64,000 nucleotides of DNA, from assembly GCA_030849805.1 (NCBI GenBank), contig JASANZ010002246.1, positions 39,736-103,735 of the forward strand. Reading direction: 5' to 3'. How positions within the stretch are numbered: the stretch's first letter is position 1; each line of letters starts with the position of its first letter. Shown here piece by piece: positions 9,325-20,500 of this stretch. The translations under genes were made by a program, and so were the position numbers. Under the pieces are notes generated by a model, which did not search any database, was not told the DNA's origin, and saw only the letters and a list, made by a program, of their open reading frames with translations. This DNA comes from Sergeia podlipaevii. Its lineage: Eukaryota; Euglenozoa; Kinetoplastea; Trypanosomatida; Trypanosomatidae.

Positions 9325-12300
9325 CTACAAGCTATCCTTGACCTGATCAACGTACTTTTGCAGGACTCGCTCCTTTCCATCCCCTATCAACAACATCATG
9401 TACTTGAGGCACGTCTTGGCATCGCCAAGGAGGCGCACCTGCCTCAACACATCCGCTCGCTCCACGGCGCCCGAGCTCCGTTCTCCTACGGGCGTTTCAG
9501 CAGAGTATAGCAAGGCTGCTGCCGCTGCCTTGTCACTGCCACTGTCCAGCTCATCTTTCCCAAGTCCATAATACAACACCACCTCCATGGGGATCTCCGT
9601 GTCCTTCAACATGCTGCTCTCGTCAATGATCGCCATACAGTGGTCCCGCTCCTGCAGGTAGGTTGGCGGCAGCTCACGCGCTGACTCTGGTATAGCCATC
9701 CTCGGGTGGCGCTGGGCTCGGAGTAGCTCTACGGTGCTCCGCAAGGCACCCTGCACCGTGCGCACATCCGCGTCTAGTTCCTGCCGCCATGATTGCACCC
9801 GCTGCTTCTGGTACACATCCGTGCGAAGCGGCTGCGGAGTGGCTGGTGCGCGGTATGGGGAGAGGCTCTTCCTCCCACCAGCTGAATTGACCCTTTGTTT
9901 ATAAAGCGCATCTTGTGACCTCGCCATCTCTGCTCCACCCGTGTAGTGGTGATGTTGGTTGGTCTTGTGCTGAGCGATGACATCCGCAAGACTCGGCGGC
10001 ACAGTGAGTGCGTTGTTCCACTCCTCCTTCGCATGCGCTTCACCGCGACTTTCCAAGTGTTTGGGTTTCATCCATGCTGGGTCACGTGCGACTACTGTTT
10101 TCAACTTTGGCTGCTGCTGCTGCGGCTGAGAGAAGCCACGTGACGCGCCTGCCGATCTCGCGTCCTTGTTAGCATCGCTTGAGCTTCGGCGAGGGATGGA
10201 GGACGTACCACCCGCGACGCCTTGGCTGGGCTGACGTCGCTCTCGCAACGCCGAGGCACTCGCACGCGGTGGTGGGGACGACTGGCCGCCCCTCGGCTCA
10301 GCACCAGCAGCGATAGCGGAGGACAGCGCTGCGGCTTCATCCGCAAAAGGGTGCGTGGATGAGGTGTTTGCAGAGGGAGGCCCACCACCCCCGGGCTCAC
10401 GGATAGGGGAGAGACGCGCATCTAAAGCAGAAAAATCGTCCATGCCGCCGACCCCACCGTACGGGTCCACGTGCTGACGGCTTGCTCGATAGATGGCGCT
10501 GTAGGAGGACGGCACAGTCGTGCGCTGTGGGAGGGAAGAGCTACGCTGCCCAAAGTCCTGCACATGAATCGCGTCGAGTGTAGGCTCCTCGGGGGATGCT
10601 TCTTCTTCGTTCTCTGTTTCTTGCTTCCGTGCTTGATGTAGCTGCTGCTGTGGATACTTTACGTTCAGAGCATGTGCCCCCGAGGATGGAGAGCGCCTCA
10701 GCGCCTGCTGTCTTCGGCTTCCCTCCCGACTGCCCATCGACGCCGCTGCTATTGCTGCTGCAGGAGATGTTCGGTTCCTCTCCAAGCTGGGCGAGGCATC
10801 CGTGCCTTGACTCCTGCTCTTGCTCTTGGTACCTTCCGTATTCATGGGCTCTGGTTCGACCGGTGTTGCTGTCTTGCCACGTCGTGCGGCGGCTGTAGAC
10901 GGTGGAGCGCGGAACTTCGAGGGTACGTATGGCTTTAAGACGTCCTCGACGGATACTCCTCCTGAGGCTGCAGGCGGGGTAGCTGAGTACCCCAGTATAT
11001 CCGGCACGGGGCTGTCCAGTGTTTGAGCACCACTACCCACCGGTGGGTTTGTGCTTGCAATCGTGGCCCCCTGCATCGTCATACGCTCCACAATGGTCGT
11101 CTCCAGATACCGCTTCGACTCCTCTGCAAGACGTTTCATCATCGCTGCTCGCAGTGGCTGCCCCCCTTCCGTCAGCGACTCTAGCTTCTTCTTCTCTCTT
11201 CGCTTCTGCTGCTCTTCCGCCCTCTCTGCGATATTGCGTGCAGTGTTGGCAGCGACGGCACTGTCACCGTACCCTGTAGGGGCCGTCACACCACGCGTCA
11301 GAAGGTGTAGGAGGTTCATGGACTGTTGCTCAGCGGTCTCTACGGTCTGTGGAGTCGAGGTGAAGCCGTACGCGGTGCGATTCATCGTTGTTGCGCGGCT
11401 GACGTCCACGCGAGAGCTGCTCTTGTTCCTGCTGTATGTACTAGGAACTGCTGCTGCTGCTCGGTGAAGGGCGTAACCACTACCACCCCCATTACTTGCT
11501 GTGTTTGACCGCTGGAACGTTGAATCGATCATGTTCGGCTGCCTCAGCCAGTTCTGTGCGCTCTGCGCCAAGTCGGTCATGCGTGAAGGACCGAGCCTCG
11601 CGTTGTCGAGTACGAGGAGCGTGGGGCAGAGGTTGCGTAGGAGTGGCTTCCCACCGGCCTTGGAGGCGGCAATCACGGGATTCCCTTTAAGAAGAAGGTG
11701 CCGCAAGCCTGAGCACAGTGAGAGCGCGCGAATGGATGACTGCGTGCGAAGTTCATTGTGGGTCAAGTCGAGTGTTTCCAGAAGCATCAGGTGCGCAAGA
11801 CCTTCAACGAATTTGAGCTGGTTGTGACCCAAGAACAGGTGCGCCATGCACAGGTTCTTCTCGAGGCCTGATATCGCTTGTATCTTGTTGCGACGTGCGT
11901 TGAGCACGTTCAGCATTTTGCACTGCCATAGTCCTGAGAGGCGGGTCAGATTGTTGTTACTCACGTCAAGCCGCAGCAGTGACGCGGGAAGAACGTGAAT
12001 CTCGCTGAGATGATTGTGGCTGATGTTGAGTACAGTCAGCGCACTATAGTTGTGCCCATGACGGCCACTTAGAATAGACGTAGGCAACTTGGCGGCCGTG
12101 TCTTGACTGACATCACCACCGTGGAAGGAGGTTTCCTCGACAGCGTTCTCGTAGGCTTTGACTACGTTCCAAAGGGACGTGGCGCCGCCAAAATCTTCCG
12201 GCTTGCGCAGTCGTCCATCGCCGCGAGCGCTGCCAGTCCCGGCCATTGCCACCCCGCCAAGGTCCAGCGCACAATCGAGAAGTGGGTTGAGGTTGGCGGT

Positions 12301-13803
12301 GACATCCAGTTGGTCGTTCCTTTCAAAGGGCTCGCGCTGCACTGGATCCCCTCGCCGCCTCTCTTCATCGTCTTCGTCTGGTTGCGGATAGCGCTGGTGG
12401 GCTTTTTGGCGAGGCGACACCACTGCTCCTCCATCTTTCGAGATGGTGTGTGCAACTGAGTGATGTCCCGCGTAAGGAGCACGTGAGTTGTAATGCTCCC
12501 CTTCATGTTCTTCTTCTTCTCCTTGCATCTGTAATGAACTCTGAGCACGAGAAGGGGCCCTTGCTGAAAGATCAGCGGCTTCGTTTCTATTTAATGATCT
12601 ATGTCGCTCCTCTTCTTCTTCTTCATCATCAATAGGGCCTGAGAGTTCTTGTGTGGCCGCTGGCAGCGGCGGAGAAGGCGGTGGTGGTTGTGCAGCACCG
12701 GCAGAAGCTGCTCTATGCCTGCTCACCTCAGTAGTACTGCTTGCCCCAGGCTCCACTACTGCCGACTTAATGCTAGTCTGCGGAGCTGCTGCTGTTGCCG
12801 CAAACGATGGCTGCGGCTGCGGCGGTGAGACGGCTTCTGCGGCCTCAGCTCCTTGTTCCTTTCCAAAGAGCTCCTCTCGCCGCTTACGCAGTGCCTCGGC
12901 ACTGCCACTGAAGAAACTAACGCGTGATGACGTTGCCAACGAGGACGCGCTGGACGGGCAGATGTTGTCCCCTGCACCGCTGCGCTGCTTGTTACGGAGG
13001 GCGGAGACAAAGCCTCCAGCTACTTTGGGGTAAGAAACCGCGTCTGAACTGGTTACTGAAGGGGATCGCTGTAGCCGGCGTACCGCCATCGTTGGTGACT
13101 GCGTCTCTGACGGTGCAGCAGCAGCATCACCACCGTCGACATCTTTTTTGTTTTCTGGCGCCGCCGCATCTCCTCCGAGAGATGTCACAGGCGAGAACGC
13201 AGCCGATCCACCACCTCTATGCATATCATATAAAACGTCACAAGGCGAGTTGCTGAGGACGTTCAACAGCTCCGCGCACCCCTCCTCAGTAAAGTGGTTA
13301 CCTTGCAAGTCCAAGTGCGTGACGCGAGTGCAGCACTGCACAAGCAAAACAACATGGCGAACACTTCGATCCGTCAGTGCGTTCTTCGCTACTAGCACAT
13401 GCCACTCAGTGCCAAGAATGCTGCTTGCCTCCCCCTTACTCAACTGAGGTGAGTGTTGCTGCTGACTCTGCCCTAACGATGGGGAACGGCGCGTCAAGGA
13501 GGAAGAGGCAGCTGCATGTGGAGGCTCAAACTGTGCCGAGCTTAGCTTTACTAGCGACTCTACCAAGGCAATGAATACCTTATCTCCTGCTTCCATCCCA
13601 GTCATGTCTACCTCCACCGTTATCGCCGAGTTCACCTCCTCCTCCTCACCGTCACGCCGCTGCTGCGCACCAGAAGTGCAGACAACCGTGACGCCCCTCT
13701 CAATTTTCTTTACCCATTCTTCGGCATTGATCATCGCCTGCCGTCTAAACTCTATTGCTAGAGACGGGCCTAGCGTCTCCACGAAGAGTTCTCTGTGATC
13801 CAT
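9325..13803 (-). CDS. SDS22-type leucine-rich repeat protein, 1492 residues
   Basis: ATG at 13803-13801, stop at 9325. At roughly residues 585-735 there are consecutive 21-23-residue leucine-rich repeats of the SDS22 type, with motifs such as LTVLNISHNHLSEI, LLRLDVSNNNLTRLSGL and LETLDLTHNELR, ending in an LRR-cap-like segment (NPV..LCPTLLVLDN). A single isolated repeat (LDLQGNHFTEEGCAELL) lies near residue 170, as in RNI-like repeats. The rest is low-complexity Ser/Pro/Gln/Ala sequence. Such repeats make curved protein-binding surfaces; in trypanosomatids many SDS22-type proteins are flagellar or cytoskeletal, but nothing here proves location. No signal peptide or membrane span, so cytoplasmic. 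Distinct in repeat type from the LRR genes at the right end. Confidence 0.9.
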   Translation of the reverse strand: MDHRELFVETLGPSLAIEFRRQAMINAEEWVKKIERGVTVVCTSGAQQRRDGEEEEVNSAITVEVDMTGMEAGDKVFIALVESLVKLSSAQFEPPHAAASSSLTRRSPSLGQSQQQHSPQLSKGEASSILGTEWHVLVAKNALTDRSVRHVVLLVQCCTRVTHLDLQGNHFTEEGCAELLNVLSNSPCDVLYDMHRGGGSAAFSPVTSLGGDAAAPENKKDVDGGDAAAAPSETQSPTMAVRRLQRSPSVTSSDAVSYPKVAGGFVSALRNKQRSGAGDNICPSSASSLATSSRVSFFSGSAEALRKRREELFGKEQGAEAAEAVSPPQPQPSFAATAAAPQTSIKSAVVEPGASSTTEVSRHRAASAGAAQPPPPSPPLPAATQELSGPIDDEEEEEERHRSLNRNEAADLSARAPSRAQSSLQMQGEEEEHEGEHYNSRAPYAGHHSVAHTISKDGGAVVSPRQKAHQRYPQPDEDDEERRRGDPVQREPFERNDQLDVTANLNPLLDCALDLGGVAMAGTGSARGDGRLRKPEDFGGATSLWNVVKAYENAVEETSFHGGDVSQDTAAKLPTSILSGRHGHNYSALTVLNISHNHLSEIHVLPASLLRLDVSNNNLTRLSGLWQCKMLNVLNARRNKIQAISGLEKNLCMAHLFLGHNQLKFVEGLAHLMLLETLDLTHNELRTQSSIRALSLCSGLRHLLLKGNPVIAASKAGGKPLLRNLCPTLLVLDNARLGPSRMTDLAQSAQNWLRQPNMIDSTFQRSNTASNGGGSGYALHRAAAAVPSTYSRNKSSSRVDVSRATTMNRTAYGFTSTPQTVETAEQQSMNLLHLLTRGVTAPTGYGDSAVAANTARNIAERAEEQQKRREKKKLESLTEGGQPLRAAMMKRLAEESKRYLETTIVERMTMQGATIASTNPPVGSGAQTLDSPVPDILGYSATPPAASGGVSVEDVLKPYVPSKFRAPPSTAAARRGKTATPVEPEPMNTEGTKSKSRSQGTDASPSLERNRTSPAAAIAAASMGSREGSRRQQALRRSPSSGAHALNVKYPQQQLHQARKQETENEEEASPEEPTLDAIHVQDFGQRSSSLPQRTTVPSSYSAIYRASRQHVDPYGGVGGMDDFSALDARLSPIREPGGGGPPSANTSSTHPFADEAAALSSAIAAGAEPRGGQSSPPPRASASALRERRQPSQGVAGGTSSIPRRSSSDANKDARSAGASRGFSQPQQQQPKLKTVVARDPAWMKPKHLESRGEAHAKEEWNNALTVPPSLADVIAQHKTNQHHHYTGGAEMARSQDALYKQRVNSAGGRKSLSPYRAPATPQPLRTDVYQKQRVQSWRQELDADVRTVQGALRSTVELLRAQRHPRMAIPESARELPPTYLQERDHCMAIIDESSMLKDTEIPMEVVLYYGLGKDELDSGSDKAAAAALLYSAETPVGERSSGAVERADVLRQVRLLGDAKTCLKYMMLLIGDGKERVLQKYVDQVKDSL

Positions 13804-13927
13804 ATAGGACGCACGTATTTGTGGTGCTCGTGAAAACTAGATGAAGACGATTAAAATGTCTGTGCCTCAGTCAAGTGATCTTTTCGTGTACCTATACACA
13901 CCCACACCAGTGAAAGGTAGTAGCCTA

Positions 13928-13979
13928 CTCAGATGTGATACAAAGAAAAATAAAATAAATAAAGAGAGAGAGAGAGAGA
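13928..13979 (-). promoter_or_regulatory. Polypyrimidine tract and AG upstream of the SDS22-type gene
   Basis: Complement of a purine tract (13941-13979, ending in GA repeats) gives a long CT/T-rich tract on the minus strand, followed by AG near 13929-13928, about 125 nt before the ATG at 13803. Fits a spliced-leader acceptor; exact site inferred. Confidence 0.5.
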
Positions 13980-14108
13980 TGAATGTAAGGGGCCACTTTG
14001 TAATGTGTATTTTAGTGCTTTCTTGGTAAGGCAAGTGTGTTTCTATTTATAAAAATGATATATGAGTTTTAGGTCTTGCACCCCCACACTTGCATACATA
14101 CATAAAAA

Positions 14109-14109
14109 C

Positions 14110-14150
<41 letters not shown>
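14109..14150. repeat. Compound TA/GA microsatellite
   Basis: About 21 bp of alternating TA followed directly by about 20 bp of GA. It lies in the 749-bp gap 13,804-14,552, which otherwise holds AT-rich UTR-like DNA and no gene I can support. On the minus strand the GA part is a pyrimidine tract that may serve splicing. Confidence 0.85.
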
Positions 14151-14151
<1 letters not shown>

Positions 14152-14552
14152 TTAAAGTAGAAGAAGTTGTGACAGGAAGACAGCACATGCAGAAGATCGA
14201 CTGCATAACATTTTTTTGATAGAAGGCGTATGAGATGTGCGCGCTTTCAGAGTCAGAAAGAAAAAGAAAAAAAAAAGATTTCATTTTGTGGAGGCATTTG
14301 AGAGATACTGAAGCACGAATATGAGGCCACAAGTCACTACTTTTCTCTTTTTTCTCCTTTTCTCTTCGAACAATCATAATTGGAGAGAAAGCCACATTAT
14401 AGTATCCTTCTTAACAACAACAAAAAATAGATATCGGTAACAAACTCTGTGATGACGGCACACAACATTTTCTCTCTCTCATTCAGCAACAGTCCCACCC
14501 TAACTCCACTTCTGCTGCACTCTAATTTTTTTTTTTCTCTCGTCATTCCTCT

Positions 14553-17500
14553 TTACAGCAACTTGCCTTCGACAATACAGTCGTACAATGCTGGATGCAC
14601 ATCCCTCCCAGCAGACACAAGCGTCTCCCGAGCGGTCGCCAACAACACCTGGCGCCGCAGCAGGGCCCCTCGCTTCTCATAAAGCGAATCCAGAAGCGTG
14701 TGAAGTGCGGGGTGCTGGGCAAGTCCCATGTCTACAAGGTAACGCGCCAGCTTTACCGTGAGAGTGAGATCGAGGGGAGATGAAGACCGGGAGAGAGCAG
14801 TAGAGCTCAACTGAGCCATCAGAGTGTCAGCACAGCACTGCACAAGGTGTATGTGTTGCTGCGGTTCATTTACCTGCTCCAAACATGCACCCATTATGAT
14901 GCTCAGCTGCGCTACGGTAGGCGCTGCGTGCGTCATAAAGTCGGCGGCAGCAGCAGCAGCAGCTGCCTCATCACCATCGCTTGAAGCAGCCGTGACAATT
15001 CTCTCTTCTTCTTTTCCTTCACGAGTAGCAGTAGCGGTAGCAGCGGGTGTGACTGAGGGCAGTGACAAGGGAGACGTGCTGCTGCAGAATAGCCACAGGT
15101 AGTCCAGGAGGGCATTGATAGCGTGCATCACCACAGACAGTCGCGTGGCAGCAATGGTGCACAAGAGCTGAAGCACCGAGGTCGCCTCTTGTATCGTAAA
15201 GGCAGGTGCCACGGAGTGTTGTATGAGGTCGGTGCTCTGCGGTGCCGCCTCCACCCGCGCCGGGACGATTTCACACCTTTTATTTTTCATTCCAGCACCT
15301 TCCCTGCCAGCCTCGCGGCTTCTCCCCGTTACGTTCCCTGCAGCCTCCAGCTGGGCCTCGTACGCCTCTATCAACCGCAACGTGTTGGCAACGAAGAACT
15401 CGCTCAGTGCCACGCTGCTCTCTACAAATAGCCTCTGCAAGGCGTCTGCCAACTTCGCGAGCGCGTAGCCATCCACCACTGCTCCTCCCCCATTTTCTTT
15501 GGACTGCTGCTGTTGCTCCTCCATGTGAAGCAGGGACTTCTGAATCGCCTCCAACAGCGCTCCAGATCTCACCCCGCACGTTACGAGCAGGTTCACAAGT
15601 TCTGCGACCTGTCGCGGCGTACACGTCGGCAGCAGTGCATTGATACAGTGATTGGTAAGAATACGAAGAGCGTTGTAGTCACTCGCACTTCGCCCGCCAC
15701 CACCTTCCCCACCGGTAGCACGCGCGGCGGCAAGCGCGAGAGCGGCCTTTGTGACGCTAAACCCCGTAGAGTGGTGGTACTCCGCAATACTGGCGAGTAC
15801 GTCACCGCTAATGGCGTCTTGCGGGAAGCATGCACGCAGCAAGTCAATGATCTGTGTAGAGGTGTGCGCGACTGTCGCGAGAAGGTCAGGGTCATTCTGC
15901 AAGATGTAACGAATATGAGAGATAAAAACCGGCTGAGCTGCTGTTAGGCACGCCGTCCGCACTTGCGCGTTATCGTGCGCGGCCATGCCACACTCAAGAA
16001 GTCGCATGACCAGCTCCAGTGACACCTGCTGCTTCACCTCCGCCACGCGAGACAAGAGGACCCCAAAGAGATGTGGGTGGTACATGCCTGCGCGGCAGTA
16101 GGCCTCCACACACGCAACAATACCCTCAGGTGTCATCACAGGACTGAGGCGTATCGTCGAGGAAATAAAGGCACCAAGCACGCGGGTGCGGACGCCGATG
16201 TTTTCGTCGTGCTCTCTCACCTTGGCAAGTGCGTTTCTCTCCTTCGGCGCGGCGGCGGAGGGTTGGGGAATGATTGCACCGCTTTCGCTGGAGCCAACGG
16301 CTCCTAGCCCGCTATCCTCCTCTAAAGCTGCGCTCATCTTATCCAGACGTGCCCACTCAGCGCTCGATTTTATATGAGAGAACCCTGTGAGCACCGCGGG
16401 GACCTCGAAAGCACTGCACTGCTGAGCTGCCTTGAGAACTGGAACAGAGAGAATACGTGGTAGACGGCGAAGCACGAGAAGTTCATCAGGAGTAAGGGGT
16501 GCCACGCAGGTACCCGACAGTTGCTGTTCAATGATGATGGACTGCGTGGCGGAGGCAATGAGAACTACATCGCCGCATTGGCAAACTGAAAGACTTCCAT
16601 GGTCTCTGGCCTTTTCGCGTAGTTCTTCGCTGCTGCTGCTCCCACAGTTGCTAGTCATGATTCTTTCCTCTTCACGTTTTGCAAGTCGAATAAGCAACTT
16701 TGCGTACGGCACGTGCTTCTGTATATCACCCATGGCGCCGTACCTGGCGACTGTGTTCAGCACCGCTACTAGAGTCGGAAGGGGCATCACCACCACTCTG
16801 CCAGCTGCTGCTGCTGCTGCTTCACTTGACGTCCAACGTGCGAAATGCAAGTCATCGGCCTGAGCGCTAACGCTCTGAAGGGCATCTACAAGGTCTCTCA
16901 GCATTTTGCTGACGGGGGCGGCATCTTGTGGCACCTGCTGCCCGACAAGGTCATCGAGCACACGTGCTGTCTGTGCGACCGTCAAGTATCCACGAAGCGC
17001 ATCTGCAATTGAAACAAATTGTGACGTCAAAGTTGTGTCGGAGCGGCGACATATTGAAGCAGCTGCGCACATCAGTCGCTCCGCCACTGCACCCGCCGCT
17101 GCGTCTGGTGTCCTCGCAGCTGGTGGTTTATTACGTGTGTGGTGATCATGAGGGTGACCAGCGGTATAGCGGACGACGGCGCGAGCAAGGCCTTCATAGA
17201 AAGGCACGGACACTTTATGGATAGTACTGCGGGCGCACATCACTACCGCCATCTCCTCGAGCGCAGTCAGCGAGAGCCCCGCGTCAGGTTGCACAGTAGC
17301 CGCTGTGGACTTGACAACTTGGGACTTGCGTTTTGTTGCTTTCGTAGTGACAGCCGGGTCGCTCTCGTCATTGCTGCTGGTGGTAGTGGTGACAGCGGTC
17401 AGTGCCGGGCCCAGAACATCAAGACGGAACTCACGTAGCGAACTCGGCTCTGTTTCCACAGGATACGTAGTAGACACCCGATAGAGCAGATGAACCGCAG

Positions 17501-20500
17501 CGAGCGCAAAGCGCTTGTGCAAGTAGACGAGATCTAGCAAAGAGGGACTTTCCGTTTCGTTCTCACCACTTTCCTCTTGCCTGCCACGCCACTCTTCACC
17601 TCGTGCAGCATCATTCACAATGCACGTCAACGATGCCGCCATACGTGCTGTGGTGACTACCTGCACTGCCACAACTGCGTTCACTGTGGTGTGACATGTA
17701 CGCATGTACGCGGACTTGGGGTGTCTCACCAAGGGAAGGCTATGTGTTGCGAGCGCGGCGAGCAGCCTGCCAAGTCGCTCCACTGTTTCAATGGAAGACA
17801 GGAACGATGTAGAGGCGGAAGTGGCGCTAGTAGCCAAGTCTTTACCATCAAGCGCTGCCAAAACTGAGCTGTGCAGCTGGACTAGCTGACTGGAGGCAAC
17901 TGCACCTACGCCGCAGGTGATAGCTGCGACGGTAAAGCGAGAGAGCAGATCTCGTGTCTCCGCGGGTGATGTGCCACGTGTAAAGCCTCCCGGTGCGTAG
18001 CGTGTCTTTGCATCTGTTGCTGCCGCACCAGCAGCCCCAACAACACCATCCAACGCAAAACTGATCTTCTTGAAAGGTGGCGAGACCTTGGCTTTCGATG
18101 GTGCACCGGCGCTCAGGCGGTTGTCAAGAGACCGAGATACACGCTCAGAGACACGGGGCAGCAGAAGCGTTGTCAACTCCGCCAGCGCCGCCTCCATCTC
18201 TGCTGAGGACCGTGGCACGCGCGTGATGCAACGCTGCAAGCCGCTACGGACGACGGTGTACTGCACAACGCCAAGCTCACACACGCCGATTGTACTCAGA
18301 CGGTCTCGCACCTGACGCGTGATGAGTTCAAGGGCTTCCATCAGAAACGTTGTCGAACCTTCACTGTCGAGCAGGGGAAAGATCGCAATCACAAGCTTGC
18401 TGACGCTCATCACATCGCCTCTTATTACACACTCAGTGATCGCATCCATACAAACACAGAGCGTGTGATCAACTAACTTTTCCATCTGCGCCTTGGTGAC
18501 TACCAGCGCACCTTGCTCGTCTTCACCAAATTCACTCACGACGTTGTGCTGTAGTGCCCCATGCCGCTGCTGCCTTCTTGGCTTCTGACTAGCTCTGGTG
18601 TGCGTCCACTGGCAAGTGGACGCACTGGCAGAGGTCTGCATATCACCTACCACTCCAGGCACTGTCATCGCCGCTTGCGCGCCTCGTGCTACACGCCGAC
18701 GAAGAGAAGATGAGCTCCAGCCAGCCTTCGCTCCGTGGTCTCCCCCCGCCTCGCGGCTATCACTGTCACGCTTGTGCATATGAGCGTCACCCTCATCATT
18801 CTCGAGCATGTCACTGGACGATATGACCAGCCGCCCGGCATCTCTCACATACCTGGCGATCAGTGCTAGTGCGCCACCCACGACAGCTTGATGAATTCGT
18901 GCTGGGAGCGCGGTCGTGGCAAACTTGGTGGAGAAGTATGCACACGCGCGCGTGACGTCGGTAGCGGCCATGGCACTCAAGCCTGTGCACACACCACTGG
19001 TACAAATAGTGCTAGGGGCGTAGCCGCAGCACAGCAGCACATAGCAAAGCTTGCTGGCCTCGCTGTGCAGCGCGGGTCGTGACGGAGGCAAGCAGCACGC
19101 AGAGGCACTAGGATCAAGACCTGCCGCTGTAAGAGCAGCGCGCCGCTCTTGTTCCTTCCACTCCACGAGTACATCAATTTGACTAACGCTTGGAGGACAG
19201 GGCCTCCCCTCATCTTTCTTCTTGATGCCGCCTACCCTTTCTGCATGACTCGCCACAAAAACTGTCGTGTACGCGTTGACGTAGTTTTCTGCCGCTGTGA
19301 AGATATCGGTGCAGACACGTGCATACAGCGTACTGTACTCAGCTCCACCACCGCTGCCGCCCTGCAAGCCCTCCACCTTGTCAGCAGTCTCCAATGCAAA
19401 GAGAGTCTTGGCAACAAAATCGTCCAGCACGTGTTTGTATTGCTCCATTGCCTTGGCGTACTCTGGAGAGAAGGCTTCCCCCTTGCCCTCCACGCAACGT
19501 GGCAAGACAGCCGCACGCTGACATACGTGCCGTATCAAAGCACTGCAGCACTCAGTTGTTTGCCCGCGGAACGTAAGGGGTAGCACGGTGTCTAGCCTCT
19601 GAAGCAGCTGCAAAGATTCGAGGGCATCACAAAACACATCGCTAAGCTCCATAGCCGTCATGTTTGGTACCCGCTGAGTGGAGACTCGCAGCACATCGCA
19701 GAGCTGAGACTCAAACACCTGCATCTGTGCCCGCCACATGGCCGCCTGAGTAGCGTCGAGACACCCTGCCGTAGTGGCGACGCCTGTGCCCAGTCGTACT
19801 ATTCCAATCTGCACCAGTACCCCTCGCACAGTGTCTTTCTTGTTCTGCTTCTGCCCAGCACTGGGCTTCTCTGTCTTGTGTTGCAGCAACATGGGTGAAA
19901 GAAGATCACTAGTGAGCGTGCGCACGACGCGGGCCCATGTCTCCCGCACCGCCACTTCTGACCTCTCCCTTTTCGTTCCTTGCATGGATTTCGCTCTCTT
20001 CGTATTTGAAGTCGCCGCTGCTGCAGCGTCATGCGCGGTTTTGTCGTTCTCTCTAGCCTTGTGCTGACTGCCCATTCCAACGTGGCTACTAGACAGATCA
20101 AGAAGCAGACACAGGATAACATTTCTCAGCCTCTGTACAGCTAGAGAGTCCGCAGGAGCAGCGCTGTCAGAAGCTGCGTGACGCCATGCGCTGCTCAATG
20201 CCTCCAAGATGGCACATTCCAGTTGCGCAAACACGGAGAGCATCGCGGTAGATTTGGATGGAAGCTGCCAGTAGGTACGAAGTATGGCGATAAGATCAGC
20301 AATCGAACCCTCCTCACCACCATTGCGAGTGTCGTGACGCGTGTTGCTGAACAATGACGCGCAAAGTTCATTTATGCCATGGAGAGAGACGCGGTACTGT
20401 TTCTCCTTAGTCATCGTGTGGTTAGCCCCCGAACTGCTGCTGCTGCTGTTGGTCGCAGAAGGAGATGGGGAAGTAGCAGTCACAAATAGCGTTGAGAGTT